A DNA stretch of 64,000 nt from Fimbriimonadaceae bacterium. Its GTDB lineage: Bacteria > Armatimonadota > Fimbriimonadia > Fimbriimonadales > Fimbriimonadaceae. The DNA lies in contig CP075366.1 in the NCBI GenBank assembly GCA_019454145.1, positions 413,564 through 477,563 of the forward strand. Direction: 5' to 3'. The notes beneath the pieces were generated by a model. The model did no database searches. It was not told the DNA's origin and saw only the letters and a list, made by a program, of their open reading frames with translations. Positions 7,658 through 16,398 of this stretch are shown here, piece after piece; the first letter of the stretch is position 1, and every line of letters begins with the position of its first letter. The translations under genes and the position numbers were made by a program.

Positions 7658-9670
7658 ATGAAACGCACTCAGTTTTGGTCATTCGTTCTGGTATCAGCCG
7701 TGGCACCTGCCGCCGCTCATGCTAGCTCTATATCTGTTGGGTCAAATCTGGTATCTGCGGTGCCACACCTTTTGGTGGTTGCTCAAGACTCCCAGTTAGA
7801 AAAACTTCCAGCAGAAAACGTCGACGGCAGCAAGGTCAATTCCAAGACTCAAGACCAAGCCGCCGCTATTATCAAAGAATTCAAGGCGCAAGAAAGCACC
7901 GACCTGATGGGTGCGGCGTCCGTTGCTCTGGAGAAGTTTGAAACACTCCACCAAACCGACAATCTGAACCTCTCGGTAATGACATGGATCGGTTACCTCT
8001 CTTCGGTAACAGGCAATCACGCCCGAGCCATTGAAGTTCTCGAATCAATCCGTGGCAAAAGCGCAAATGCTGATGTCAATGTGATGAACCTCAAGAATCT
8101 GGCTGGTTCACTCTACGCAACTCAAGCATACGGTAAGGCGGCTGAAGCATTCACTGCGCTCGATTTGGCGGCTCCAGGGAACGCAACCACCCTTTCTCTG
8201 CTGGGCAGTTGCTACGTTCTGAGCAAAGATTACGAAAAGGCAATTGATCCGCTAAACCGAGCTCTTGATCTTCTCGGCGACGACATGGATTCTCGCCGAA
8301 ACGTTCTGGTTGATCTCGCGATCAGCTACCACCGAACTGGCCGAACCAAGGAAGCGATGGGCGTTTTCGACACTCTTCGCGGAGATTCTGAACTCACCGC
8401 TGTCCAACTCGGTTGGATGGGTTACGTTTACCTTCAAAACAAAGCATACGATTCAGCGATTGATTCTCTGGAACGAAGCCTTGCATTAGACGGTACAAAT
8501 GAAGTCGTTGTCAACAACCTCGCAAATGCTTACCTCAGCCGAGGCAAGAGCGGCGACGAAGCGAAAGCGGTTGCACTTTACGAAAAGCTCGCTGGAATGC
8601 AATCGGGTAACGCAGTAGCGGATTACAACATCGGCAGTCTTTACCTGAATCGAGGCGATTTCGCTAAAGCTAAGCCATTCTTGGTTCGCGCGGCACGGAG
8701 TAATGATCCTTACGCTCTGAATAATCTTGGACGAGCTTGCGAAGGCCTGAAGGAAGATAAAGAAGCGGCAAGCAACTACGCAAAAGCCAGCGATCTTCGA
8801 CCAGATGTTGATACTTTTGCCAGCAACGCAGGATTCGCGTACATGCGGTTGAACCAACCAGCAAGCGCAATTCCTTACCTGGAACGTGCTAACAAGCTGA
8901 ACGGAAACGCAGAAATCCGTGTGAATCTCGCGACTGCTTACACCAACACTGGCAAGCACGATGAAGCGATGGTGATTTGGATGTCGCCAGAAGTTCGGGA
9001 AATGAAGAAGAACGACGCGAACTACTGGTTCAACGTTGCCCGAGCTCACGATCAGGCTGGTCAAACCGCAGAAGCAGAAGCGGCTTACCGACAAAGTCTT
9101 TCCATCGATTCAAACAATGCGGCAGTAGTCAATAACCTCGGCGTTCTGCTTTGGAATAAAGGCGAATACGAAGGCGCATTGGATTGCTTCAAGCGACAGT
9201 CCGCTCTTGATCCAAAAAATGTCGAAGCAACTTTGAACGTCGCATCGGCACACGTAAAACTCGGCCAACTCAACGAAGCAGTTGAAATCTGGCGAGGTGT
9301 TGTTCGGTCAAATCCGAAACGAATGGATGTGCGACTTGACCTTGCCGATGGGCTTTGGAATCTCGGTGACACGCCAGGTGCGCGGTTCCACTACGCTTAT
9401 GTGAACAAGGAACAACCAAACAATGCACGAGCATTAAACGGGTTGGGAATGTGGGCGTTGCTCCAAACCCAACACGATGAAGCAGCAAGTTTGTTCCGCC
9501 AGTCATTGAACAACGACCGCAAGTTCGTTCCTGCCTACCAAAATCTCGCGATTGTTCTGGAACGACAGAATAAAGTCAGCGAAGCAATTAAGGTTCTGGA
9601 AGCTGCATTAGCAGTTGATAAGGATAATGACGGTGTGCAGCAACAGCTTTCGCGGCTAAAATCCCGCTAA
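7658..9670 (+). CDS. Secreted tetratricopeptide (TPR) repeat protein
   Basis: The 670-residue protein starts with a signal peptide (residues 1-23, ending APAAAHAS). After a linker it is built almost wholly of 34-residue TPR units, roughly a dozen. Examples are NVMNLKNLAGSLYATQAYGK, SLLGSCYVLSKDYEKAIDPL, AVVNNLGVLLWNKGEYEGAL and ALNGLGMWALLQTQHDEAAS. TPR solenoids bind other proteins, so this is likely an extracytoplasmic scaffold or assembly factor. The partner is unknown. The start has a purine-rich AAAAGGGAAA about eight nt upstream. It lies 75 nt after purL and only two nt before nadK, implying co-transcription with nadK. Confidence 0.88.
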   Translation: MKRTQFWSFVLVSAVAPAAAHASSISVGSNLVSAVPHLLVVAQDSQLEKLPAENVDGSKVNSKTQDQAAAIIKEFKAQESTDLMGAASVALEKFETLHQTDNLNLSVMTWIGYLSSVTGNHARAIEVLESIRGKSANADVNVMNLKNLAGSLYATQAYGKAAEAFTALDLAAPGNATTLSLLGSCYVLSKDYEKAIDPLNRALDLLGDDMDSRRNVLVDLAISYHRTGRTKEAMGVFDTLRGDSELTAVQLGWMGYVYLQNKAYDSAIDSLERSLALDGTNEVVVNNLANAYLSRGKSGDEAKAVALYEKLAGMQSGNAVADYNIGSLYLNRGDFAKAKPFLVRAARSNDPYALNNLGRACEGLKEDKEAASNYAKASDLRPDVDTFASNAGFAYMRLNQPASAIPYLERANKLNGNAEIRVNLATAYTNTGKHDEAMVIWMSPEVREMKKNDANYWFNVARAHDQAGQTAEAEAAYRQSLSIDSNNAAVVNNLGVLLWNKGEYEGALDCFKRQSALDPKNVEATLNVASAHVKLGQLNEAVEIWRGVVRSNPKRMDVRLDLADGLWNLGDTPGARFHYAYVNKEQPNNARALNGLGMWALLQTQHDEAASLFRQSLNNDRKFVPAYQNLAIVLERQNKVSEAIKVLEAALAVDKDNDGVQQQLSRLKSR

Positions 9671-9672
9671 GC

Positions 9673-10524
9673 GTGCGCATTCATACAATCGTCAATCTAT
9701 TCCGCCCGGATGCGGTCGAATCGGCTAAAGAAGCCTTCGACAGCCTCCGGGCTCGAAACGTTACTATCGGGGCGGATCGTGATTCTGCGGCTGCTCTTGG
9801 AATTCCTGCCGTTGCCGCAGATGAATTAGGCAATGCGGATTTAATGATTACTTTCGGCGGTGACGGCACTTTGATCCGCGCCGCGCACCTCTGCAGTGAA
9901 TCCGGCACGCCTATTCTGGGTGTTTATTTTGGGAGGTTTGGATTCGTTACTCAATGTATGCCGACAGAAGTCGGGGCGGCGATCAGTTCGTTTTTAGATG
10001 GTCAAGCACAAATTGAAGAGCGCATGATGGTGCAAACCGATCTGATTCGGGAAGGGCGGACAGTTGCGAGTCTGCACTCGCTGAATGAGGCGGTTGTCCA
10101 ACGTTCCGCAACGACGAGAATCCTAACATTTGATGTCAAGGTTGACGGCAAGCGTTTGAGCCGCTATCCTGCTGACGGCGTCATGGTTTCAACCCCAACT
10201 GGTTCCACTGCATACAGTCTCAGCGCAGGCGGCCCGGTCATTGATCCTGGAATCAACGGCTTACTACTCACGGCGATCATGCCGCACACGCTTTCGGCAA
10301 GACCTCTGGTTATTCGTGACGATGCAGTAATCGATATTCAAATCGAAACCCGTGGAGATGCTGTTTTAAGTTGCGACGGGCAAAGCCGGCTTCACCTGCT
10401 GAGCGGTGACTCTGTACGGATCACAAAAAGCCCTCGCATGACTCGGCTACTCAGTGTTGATCAGCACGATTTTCTGAGTAAGCTGGCGAATAGATTCCAA
10501 TGGAGCAAAAGCTCACGCCTGTGA
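9673..10524 (+). CDS. nadK: NAD kinase
   Basis: This enzyme phosphorylates NAD to NADP using ATP or polyphosphate. The GGDGT phosphate-binding motif is at residues 62-66 (ITFGGDGTLIRAAHL). The second conserved element, the NE motif, is in HSLNEAVVQRSA, and the glycine-rich C-terminal signature is ADGVMVSTPTGSTAYSLSAG. Length 283 is standard. The start is GTG at 9673, two nt after the TPR gene stop. The stop codon overlaps the start of the next gene as TGATG, so translation of the ABC ATPase is probably coupled. Confidence 0.95.
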   Translation: MRIHTIVNLFRPDAVESAKEAFDSLRARNVTIGADRDSAAALGIPAVAADELGNADLMITFGGDGTLIRAAHLCSESGTPILGVYFGRFGFVTQCMPTEVGAAISSFLDGQAQIEERMMVQTDLIREGRTVASLHSLNEAVVQRSATTRILTFDVKVDGKRLSRYPADGVMVSTPTGSTAYSLSAGGPVIDPGINGLLLTAIMPHTLSARPLVIRDDAVIDIQIETRGDAVLSCDGQSRLHLLSGDSVRITKSPRMTRLLSVDQHDFLSKLANRFQWSKSSRL

Positions 10525-11435
10525 TGACTAAAAACGCGCTGGACGTTCATGACCTGACCGTCCAGTTTTCTGTGCCTTCGGGTGTGATTTCCGCCGTTGA
10601 CGGAGTCAGTCTTTCCGTTTTGCCAGGTGAAGCAGTTGCGGTTGTTGGGGAATCTGGTTGCGGCAAGACTACACTCGCAAGAGCCGTGCTTGGGCTTCAA
10701 CCTTTTATTTCTGGTCGTATAGAGGTTGCGGGCGGAGAAGTCGGGCACGATTTATCCGGTCAAGGCAAGCGCATCGGTATGGTTTGGCAAGATCCATTTG
10801 CCAGCATCCAGCCGAAATGGACGATGCGGAAGATAATCGAAGAGCCACTCCGGTTGGCGGGAGAAAAACGCCCGATTGAGCCACTGGTTGAGCAAGTGGG
10901 GCTTTCTGTATCCTTATTGGATCGCTATCCCCATGAGTTGAGTGGTGGCCAACGCCAGAGGGCCGCTATTGCCCGTGCAATCGCCTTACAGCCCCCTTTA
11001 GTGATCTGTGACGAGCCAACCGCCGCGCTGGATTTAAGTATCCAGGCTCAGATTCTGAACCTTCTCAAAGATTTGAAGGCAGAAACCGGTTGCTCATTCC
11101 TGTACATCACTCACGATTTGCAAACCGTTCGCTACTTGGCAGATCGGGTCGCTGTGATGTACATGGGCCAGATCGTAGAACTAGGGAAGACAGAGGACGT
11201 TTTTGAATCGCCTCGGCACCATTACACAAAGGCACTGTTAGAATCCTCTCCAAACCTGGCGGCATTAGGTCACGTTCCTTCTGCACCGCTGGGAGAGATT
11301 CCAGATCCAACCAGCCATATTCCTGGATGCAAGTTCGCGAGTCGGTGTCCCGCCGCTCAACCGACTTGCCAGACTCCGCCACCAAACGACATGAAAGGCG
11401 ACCATTCCGCTTTGTGCCATTTCCCTCTCAACTAA
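10524..11435 (+). CDS. Oligopeptide/dipeptide ABC transporter ATP-binding protein (OppF/DppF-like)
   Basis: This is a cytoplasmic ATPase that would power peptide import. Walker A is GESGCGKTT (about residues 42-50), the Q-loop is in MVWQDPFASI, the ABC signature is LSGGQRQRAAIARAI and Walker B is LVICDEPTAALD. The C-terminal oligopeptide-transporter extension is present with its cysteines (GCKFASRCPAAQPTC), which identifies the OppD/F subfamily. I chose ATG at 10524, which overlaps the nadK stop by one base. An in-frame ATG at 10500 would add eight residues. No permease or second ATPase is adjacent. The substrate-binding lipoprotein at 1278 may belong to the same system. Confidence 0.92.
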   Translation: MTKNALDVHDLTVQFSVPSGVISAVDGVSLSVLPGEAVAVVGESGCGKTTLARAVLGLQPFISGRIEVAGGEVGHDLSGQGKRIGMVWQDPFASIQPKWTMRKIIEEPLRLAGEKRPIEPLVEQVGLSVSLLDRYPHELSGGQRQRAAIARAIALQPPLVICDEPTAALDLSIQAQILNLLKDLKAETGCSFLYITHDLQTVRYLADRVAVMYMGQIVELGKTEDVFESPRHHYTKALLESSPNLAALGHVPSAPLGEIPDPTSHIPGCKFASRCPAAQPTCQTPPPNDMKGDHSALCHFPLN

Positions 11436-11505
11436 GGGATTTGCCAATCGCCCTATACTCAGATTGTCCCAACCATAACTGGTAGTCTGAACGTCTTAAC
11501 AAAAA

Positions 11506-12195
11506 ATGTCCGAGGGGATTCAACCACGTAAGGTGCTCACTGTCGAGAAAGAAGCACTTGAATTAGAAATTCTCGAAATGGTGAACAAGGCCTTGGCAAT
11601 GTTCGACCTCGCTGTACGTTCTCTTAATACTCTTGATCGTGACCTCGCAAAACAAGCCATGCGGGCGGATGATGAAATTGACCGCCTGGATATGGAGATT
11701 GAAGAGCGGTGCCTAGACCTGCTTGCCCTTCAACAGCCTATGGGCTCAGACCTGCGTGAAATTGGCACGGTTCTCAAAATCATTACCGATATTGAACGTG
11801 TCGGCGATCTAAGTGTAGACATCGCCAAAATCACGCTCAAAATCGAAAAAGAAATGGGACGATCTGATTATATAGATCTGCCCCGAATGGCTTCAACCGT
11901 TTCTAAAATGCTGAGCGAATCAGCCCAAGCTTTTGTTCGCAAAGATGCGACCCACCTTCCGCTGATTGCCGAATTGGAAGACCAGGTTGATGGTATGTAC
12001 CGCGACTTCCGCAACCAAGTGCATGCATACATGGTTTCTAACCCCGACCAGGTTGTTGCCGCAAGCTGGATGCTGTTAGCCGTCCACCACATGGAACGCG
12101 TCGCCGACCATGCCTTGAACATGGCGGAACGGGTTGTATTTATGGTCACTGGGGAAATGCGGCAAATAGTCCCGGACGACCTGGAACGTGGATAA
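11506..12195 (+). CDS. phoU: Phosphate signalling protein PhoU
   Basis: PhoU is a two-lobed, all-helical metal-binding protein that links the Pst phosphate transporter to the PhoR/PhoB-type regulators. The protein shows the repeated family pattern, one copy in each half: ALAMFDLAVRSL, RADDEIDRLDMEIEERCLDL, DLREIGTVLKIITDIERVGD and later MERVADHALNMAERVVFMVT. Length 229 is typical. No pst or pho genes flank it here, so it is transcribed apart from the transporter or alone. The preceding 70 nt intergenic region presumably holds its promoter. Confidence 0.93.
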   Translation: MSEGIQPRKVLTVEKEALELEILEMVNKALAMFDLAVRSLNTLDRDLAKQAMRADDEIDRLDMEIEERCLDLLALQQPMGSDLREIGTVLKIITDIERVGDLSVDIAKITLKIEKEMGRSDYIDLPRMASTVSKMLSESAQAFVRKDATHLPLIAELEDQVDGMYRDFRNQVHAYMVSNPDQVVAASWMLLAVHHMERVADHALNMAERVVFMVTGEMRQIVPDDLERG

Positions 12196-12239
12196 CTGAG
12201 AGTCTCTTACGTGCAACAGTTCGTCTTAGAACAATAATC

Positions 12240-12656
12240 ATGTTGCCTTGGCTTTTAGTGCTCATGCCGCCCACTAAAATGGAACCGATGCGTACCCAGT
12301 TGCAGACTGTGGTTTCGCAAAAACGCTCCGTAATGGAGACCATTGAGGTGCGCAGGACGGCGGGTATTCAGGCACAAACTGGCGATAGGGTCACTGTCCG
12401 TTACCGATTCCGTCAAGGCAATGTCATTTTCATGGATTCGGAACGGTTAGGAGTTCAGTTTACGTTTACTATTGGACAAGGTGAAGTTCCAGATGTATTT
12501 GAACTTGCGGTAAACGGGCTACAACGAGGCGGATACCGCAAAGCCGTGATCCAGGGTACATCCCTCGGTGAAGAATTCCTCAGCCGTTGGCCTCTGGTGA
12601 AAGGCGATCTTACGATGGAAGTCACCTTGATTGAGATTTCAAGGATTGCCCCTTAG
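12240..12656 (+). CDS. FKBP-type peptidyl-prolyl isomerase-like protein
   Basis: The C-terminal 100 residues match the FKBP core: GDRVTVRYRFRQGNVIFMDS, FTIGQGEVPDVFELAVNGLQ, GGYRKAVIQ and the final strand LTMEVTLIEI. FKBPs interconvert cis and trans prolyl bonds or act as chaperones. Several active-site aromatics of classical FKBPs are not obvious, so catalytic competence is uncertain. The N-terminal 35 residues are poorly conserved, and the ATG choice (12240, or another near 12279) is open. An initial hydrophobic stretch (LPWLLVLMPP) might be a remnant of a signal sequence or an artefact of too early a start. Confidence 0.75.
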   Translation: MLPWLLVLMPPTKMEPMRTQLQTVVSQKRSVMETIEVRRTAGIQAQTGDRVTVRYRFRQGNVIFMDSERLGVQFTFTIGQGEVPDVFELAVNGLQRGGYRKAVIQGTSLGEEFLSRWPLVKGDLTMEVTLIEISRIAP

Positions 12657-12673
12657 GCAGTAAGATAAACCCG

Positions 12674-13546
12674 ATGCGCGAGAACTTCAAAGAACTTTGG
12701 CGTTTCCGCGAATTGATGTTTGCAATGGTGGAGCGTGAGCTCCGCATTCGCTACAAAAATAGTTCTCTTGGTTTTTTGTGGAGCCTTCTCAATCCGCTTG
12801 TCACCGTTGCTGTCATGTGGTTTGTATTCCGGTTCTTGCTTGGCAACCAAACTGATAACTACAGCGCGTATATTCTAGCGGCTTATCTGCCGTTCATGTT
12901 TTTTAATATGTCGCTGATGGATTCAGCGCAATCAGTGATCGCCTCGCTACCAGTCGTGAAGAAGGTGTATTTCCCGCGCGAAATTTTGCCATTGTCGGCA
13001 GTTATCGCTAACTTTATCCACCTGTGTTTGGCGCTGGTGGTGTTCTTTGTATTTCTTTTCGCGGTTTGGGCAACAACCGGGTTCCAGGTAGCTCCGTTTA
13101 CATGGAAGATCGCCTACTTGCCATTATTGTTGATTCCTTATTTGGCGCTGGTGACCGGACTTGCATTGCTAATCAGTGCGTACAACGTGTTCTATGAAGA
13201 TGTCAAATACATTCTCAGCGTGGCGTTGTATCTGCTGTTCTTTGTCACACCGATTATGTATTTCAGCGAAACGGTCTTTTACGCACTGAAAAATCGCCCG
13301 AACGGGCAATTGATTTACACCTTATATCACCTGAACCCAGTTTCGATGATGTCTACGGCCTTCCGCAAAGCGTTGGTGCCGCCTGGAAAGATTGAAGTTA
13401 TTGATAACGGCGTTTCCACTATGATCGGGCCGCGTCCGTTTGATTACGGATTGTTTGCGGTGACGGTTGTGGTTTCGTTTGCACTATTGTTCTATGGTTA
13501 TCACACCTTTAACCGGATGAAGTGGAGGTTTGTAGAACGTCCATGA
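12674..13546 (+). CDS. ABC-2 type polysaccharide export permease (Wzm/TagG-like)
   Basis: This is the inner-membrane permease of an ABC exporter for O-antigen, teichoic-acid-like or capsular polysaccharide. Hallmarks are the amphipathic N-terminus with ERELRIRYKNSSLGFLWSLL, followed by six hydrophobic segments, and the conserved VKKVYFPREILPLSAVI loop between helices two and three. Length 290 is a little longer than usual because of an extra loop near residues 210-255. It overlaps the ATPase gene by four nt (ATGA at 13543-13546), so the two are certainly one transcription unit. A glycosyltransferase lies convergently just downstream. Confidence 0.93.
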   Translation: MRENFKELWRFRELMFAMVERELRIRYKNSSLGFLWSLLNPLVTVAVMWFVFRFLLGNQTDNYSAYILAAYLPFMFFNMSLMDSAQSVIASLPVVKKVYFPREILPLSAVIANFIHLCLALVVFFVFLFAVWATTGFQVAPFTWKIAYLPLLLIPYLALVTGLALLISAYNVFYEDVKYILSVALYLLFFVTPIMYFSETVFYALKNRPNGQLIYTLYHLNPVSMMSTAFRKALVPPGKIEVIDNGVSTMIGPRPFDYGLFAVTVVVSFALLFYGYHTFNRMKWRFVERP

Positions 13547-14280
13547 GCAAAGTTGCCATTTCGGTGCGCGACATCAAAAAATCGTTCGCACTCAGCCATT
13601 CTGGAGCGGCTTCGCTCAAAACCGCTTTGCTGTGGTGGAAGAAGAAAAGAATTGAAAAGCTAGAAGTACTTCGCGGAGTTTCGTTTGAAGTCAATCACGG
13701 TGAGTGCGTTGCTTTAGTTGGAAGAAACGGTGCCGGAAAGAGCACCCTTTTAAGCCTGCTATCGAATATCTACAAACCAACCAGCGGATCAATTGAAATA
13801 GATGGAAAGATCGCACCGCTCCTTGAGCTTGGCGCGGGTTTTCACCCTGACCTGACTGGGCTGGAAAATATCTTATTCAACGGAATGATTTTGGGGCTGA
13901 CCCGAAAGGAAGTCATGGAACGAACTCCGGCAATCGTTGATTTTGCCGAATTACATAACCATATTGATTCGCCGGTTCGCACTTATTCCAGCGGGATGCA
14001 AGCTCGTTTGGGGTTTGCGATTGCCGTTCACGTTGATGCAGACATCCTGATCGTGGACGAAGTGTTGGCGGTGGGTGACTACGCTTTTGAAAAGAAATGC
14101 TACGACTACATCGCCGAGTTCCGGGCGAAGGGCGGAACGATTCTTTTTGTGAGCCATAACCCAGATTCCGTGCGTAAGGTAGCGGATCGCTGTATTTGGC
14201 TCGCGGCCGGGGAAGTTAAAATGGACGGAACGGTCGAGGCAGTTTTGACCGCATATCAAGCGGCAGGCGACGAACGTTAA
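13543..14280 (+). CDS. Polysaccharide export ABC transporter ATP-binding protein (Wzt/TagH-like)
   Basis: This is the partner ATPase of the preceding permease. Walker A is GRNGAGKST (about residues 60-68), the subfamily marker is LLELGAGFHPDLTGLENI, the signature is YSSGMQARLGFAIAV, and Walker B is ILIVDEVLAVGD, with the H-loop in LFVSHNPDSV. The protein ends soon after the nucleotide-binding domain, so it lacks the C-terminal carbohydrate-binding domain of long Wzt proteins. This suggests export that is not coupled to recognition of a chain-end modification. ATG at 13543 forms an ATGA overlap with the permease. An in-frame GTG at 13522 is less likely. Confidence 0.93.
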   Translation: MSKVAISVRDIKKSFALSHSGAASLKTALLWWKKKRIEKLEVLRGVSFEVNHGECVALVGRNGAGKSTLLSLLSNIYKPTSGSIEIDGKIAPLLELGAGFHPDLTGLENILFNGMILGLTRKEVMERTPAIVDFAELHNHIDSPVRTYSSGMQARLGFAIAVHVDADILIVDEVLAVGDYAFEKKCYDYIAEFRAKGGTILFVSHNPDSVRKVADRCIWLAAGEVKMDGTVEAVLTAYQAAGDER

Positions 14281-15179
14281 GCATCGTGAGGAAGTTGCGG
14301 TCCTTTGATAGGCGCGGTTAACACTTTCCACCAGAGCCTGACCTGCATTTTTTTGAACATCAATCCGTAAGAAAGCATGCGGAAGAACGCTCCTTTGCGG
14401 TTCATGCTCCAGCAGGCGCACTGAGCGATTCTGCCTTTCCGGAACCGGAAATATAGTTCTTTCCCGCGGTTGTACATGGCGATAGACCACCAGCGATTTT
14501 CGCTTGTGCTTGCTCCGAGTTCGTGGGTGAACTCAGCCTCGGGAACATAGAGAATCTTTCCACGAGTGGCTAATCTTGCGCAGAGTTCAGTGTCTTCACA
14601 GTAAAGGAAAAACCGTTCGTCAAAGCTAGTGATTGGGCGAAACATCAGGCATGCTCCCATGACCTGGCTGACCTCATGGGGGCCGCCTCCTTTTGGGATC
14701 AATCTCGCAGATTGCCAGTACGGGCTAAAAAACTTTGAATTCGGAAAAAGCTTTTCTAGCCAGAATTGCTCGCAAAATACTGCCCACAGGGTCAATCTTG
14801 AGCAAGCAGATTGTTGCAAGGTTCCATCGGGATGCAAAAGCCTTCCGCCCGCCGCAACAACAGACTCGTCTTCAAAAACTGATGCAAGCTTTGCGATCGC
14901 GCCGGGTTTTGGTCGAGCATCGGAATTCAAAAGCAGAGCGACATCGCCAGTCATGGCGGAGATTCCTTGGTTGTTTGCCGCCCCAAAACCCTTATTGCGT
15001 GAATTCTTGATCAACTGAACTTCTTGAAATTCTCGCTCCACCATTTCCGTGGAACCATCTTGGCTGGCATTATCAACGACAATGATTTCATGTACAGCTT
15101 CGCTTTTCAGAGCAGTGAGCGCGGCGCGCAGTAGCTCTCGGGTCTTATAGCTGACAACGATGACCGAAACCCGAAGCAC
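14277..15179 (-). CDS. Family 2 glycosyltransferase (rhamnosyltransferase-like)
   Basis: This is an inverting GT-A glycosyltransferase that transfers a sugar from a nucleotide donor, probably in cell-surface polysaccharide assembly. Motifs are VSVIVVSYKTRELLRAAL, VVDNASQDGSTEMV (first Asp region, residue 36), the DXD-like LLLNSDARPKPGAI, and the acceptor-side FFLYCEDTELCARLA with ED as the likely catalytic base. The size and order match the WcaA/rhamnosyltransferase group. The C-terminal 60 residues are basic and hydrophobic and may associate with the membrane. The start is GTG at 15179. It converges on the polysaccharide exporter genes with a four-nt stop overlap, so the pathway link is positional inference. 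Confidence 0.9.
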   Translation of the reverse strand: MLRVSVIVVSYKTRELLRAALTALKSEAVHEIIVVDNASQDGSTEMVEREFQEVQLIKNSRNKGFGAANNQGISAMTGDVALLLNSDARPKPGAIAKLASVFEDESVVAAGGRLLHPDGTLQQSACSRLTLWAVFCEQFWLEKLFPNSKFFSPYWQSARLIPKGGGPHEVSQVMGACLMFRPITSFDERFFLYCEDTELCARLATRGKILYVPEAEFTHELGASTSENRWWSIAMYNRGKELYFRFRKGRIAQCACWSMNRKGAFFRMLSYGLMFKKMQVRLWWKVLTAPIKGPQLPHDA

Positions 15180-15247
15180 GCCCTCATTATAGGCGGAAAA
15201 CGAACTTTCAGCCTAAATTGAAAACTCAGAAAACTGCTCGGAGTAGA

Positions 15248-16348
15248 ATGGAGCAGATGGCAGCGACGGTTTCTCCGGACATTACGATTGATACGATTGC
15301 GGCAAAGGTGTACGCAAACGAACGCATCACGCCAGAAGACGCACTATTCTTATTCCATCACGAGAATCTTATTGACCTCGCGACTTTAGCGAACTATCGG
15401 CGTGAGCAATCTACTGATCCGAAAGTCGTGAGCTACATCATCGGCCGGATTCTCAACTACACTAACGTTTGCTGGGTGCGGTGTAAATTCTGTGCTTTTT
15501 ACCGAGTGCCTAACCACGCAGAGGGCTACACACTCACGAACGAAGAAATCCTTAGCAAAGTTCAAGATACGGTTGAGAAAGGGGGAGTAGAGATTTTGTT
15601 CCAGGGCGGACTGAACCCCAAACTCAAAATCGACTATTACGAAGAAACTTTTAGAATGATTTTGGACAAATTCCCGCAAGTCATTCTTCACGCGTTAAGC
15701 CCCGCTGAAATCATCTACATTGCCCATATTAGTAAGCTGACTTTGGAAGAGTGCCTCACGCGCCTAAAAGCGGCAGGACTACATTCAATCCCGGGTGCGG
15801 GCGGCGAAATTCTCGTAGATAGAGTCCGCAAAATCATCGCTCCTTACAAAGATACGACTGATGAGTGGTTGGAATGCATGCGTACTGCGAGTCGGCTTGG
15901 CATAAAGAGCACGGCTAGTATGATGTTCGGTCACGTGGAAACTCTGGAAGATCGCGTCGAGCATCTGGGACGAATCCGTGATTTGCAAGATGAATGCGAG
16001 CCATTCCGGGCGTTTGTAACTTGGAACTTCCAGCCAGAAGATACGAACCTTCCGATTGACCGCAAGGCCAGCAGTTTCGATTATCTTCGTACTGTAGCAG
16101 TCAGCCGAATCTTCCTTGATAACTTTGCGAACCTCCAGCTTTCCATTCTCACTCAAGGCCCAAAAGTCGCTCAGTTGGCTCTTGGTTACGGCGCGAACGA
16201 CTTCGGCTCAACGATGATCGAAGAAAATGTTGTCAGCGCGGCGGGGAATAAATTCATCCTCAGTTCCGAAGAATTTGAGCGACTGATCGTGGACGCGGGA
16301 TATACGCCAAAGCGGCGGAATACCCGTTACGAAATTTTGCCTGCCTAA
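15248..16348 (+). CDS. mqnC: Cyclic dehypoxanthinyl futalosine synthase MqnC (radical SAM)
   Basis: MqnC cyclises dehypoxanthinyl futalosine in the futalosine route to menaquinone. The radical-SAM cysteines are in the order C-X3-C-X2-C (CWVRCKFC, about residues 75-82), binding the 4Fe-4S cluster. Other MqnC landmarks are ILFQGGLNPKLKIDYYEE, LHALSPAEI, SIPGAGGEILVDRVR and the C-terminal YGANDFGSTMIEENVVSAAG. Length 366 fits. I chose ATG at 15248, behind CGGAG (15239-15243). A TTG at 15218 would extend it. No other mqn gene is nearby. Confidence 0.94.
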   Translation: MEQMAATVSPDITIDTIAAKVYANERITPEDALFLFHHENLIDLATLANYRREQSTDPKVVSYIIGRILNYTNVCWVRCKFCAFYRVPNHAEGYTLTNEEILSKVQDTVEKGGVEILFQGGLNPKLKIDYYEETFRMILDKFPQVILHALSPAEIIYIAHISKLTLEECLTRLKAAGLHSIPGAGGEILVDRVRKIIAPYKDTTDEWLECMRTASRLGIKSTASMMFGHVETLEDRVEHLGRIRDLQDECEPFRAFVTWNFQPEDTNLPIDRKASSFDYLRTVAVSRIFLDNFANLQLSILTQGPKVAQLALGYGANDFGSTMIEENVVSAAGNKFILSSEEFERLIVDAGYTPKRRNTRYEILPA

Positions 16349-16398
16349 ATCCCAGTTCCACTTGCGAGCGCGTGGGTAAAGTGATTATCTAGGAACGC

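Noticed and set aside
8486-9094. Antisense open frame of 202 codons inside the TPR gene
   Set aside because: It mirrors the codon pattern of a strong TPR coding sequence and has no family resemblance or ribosome binding site.
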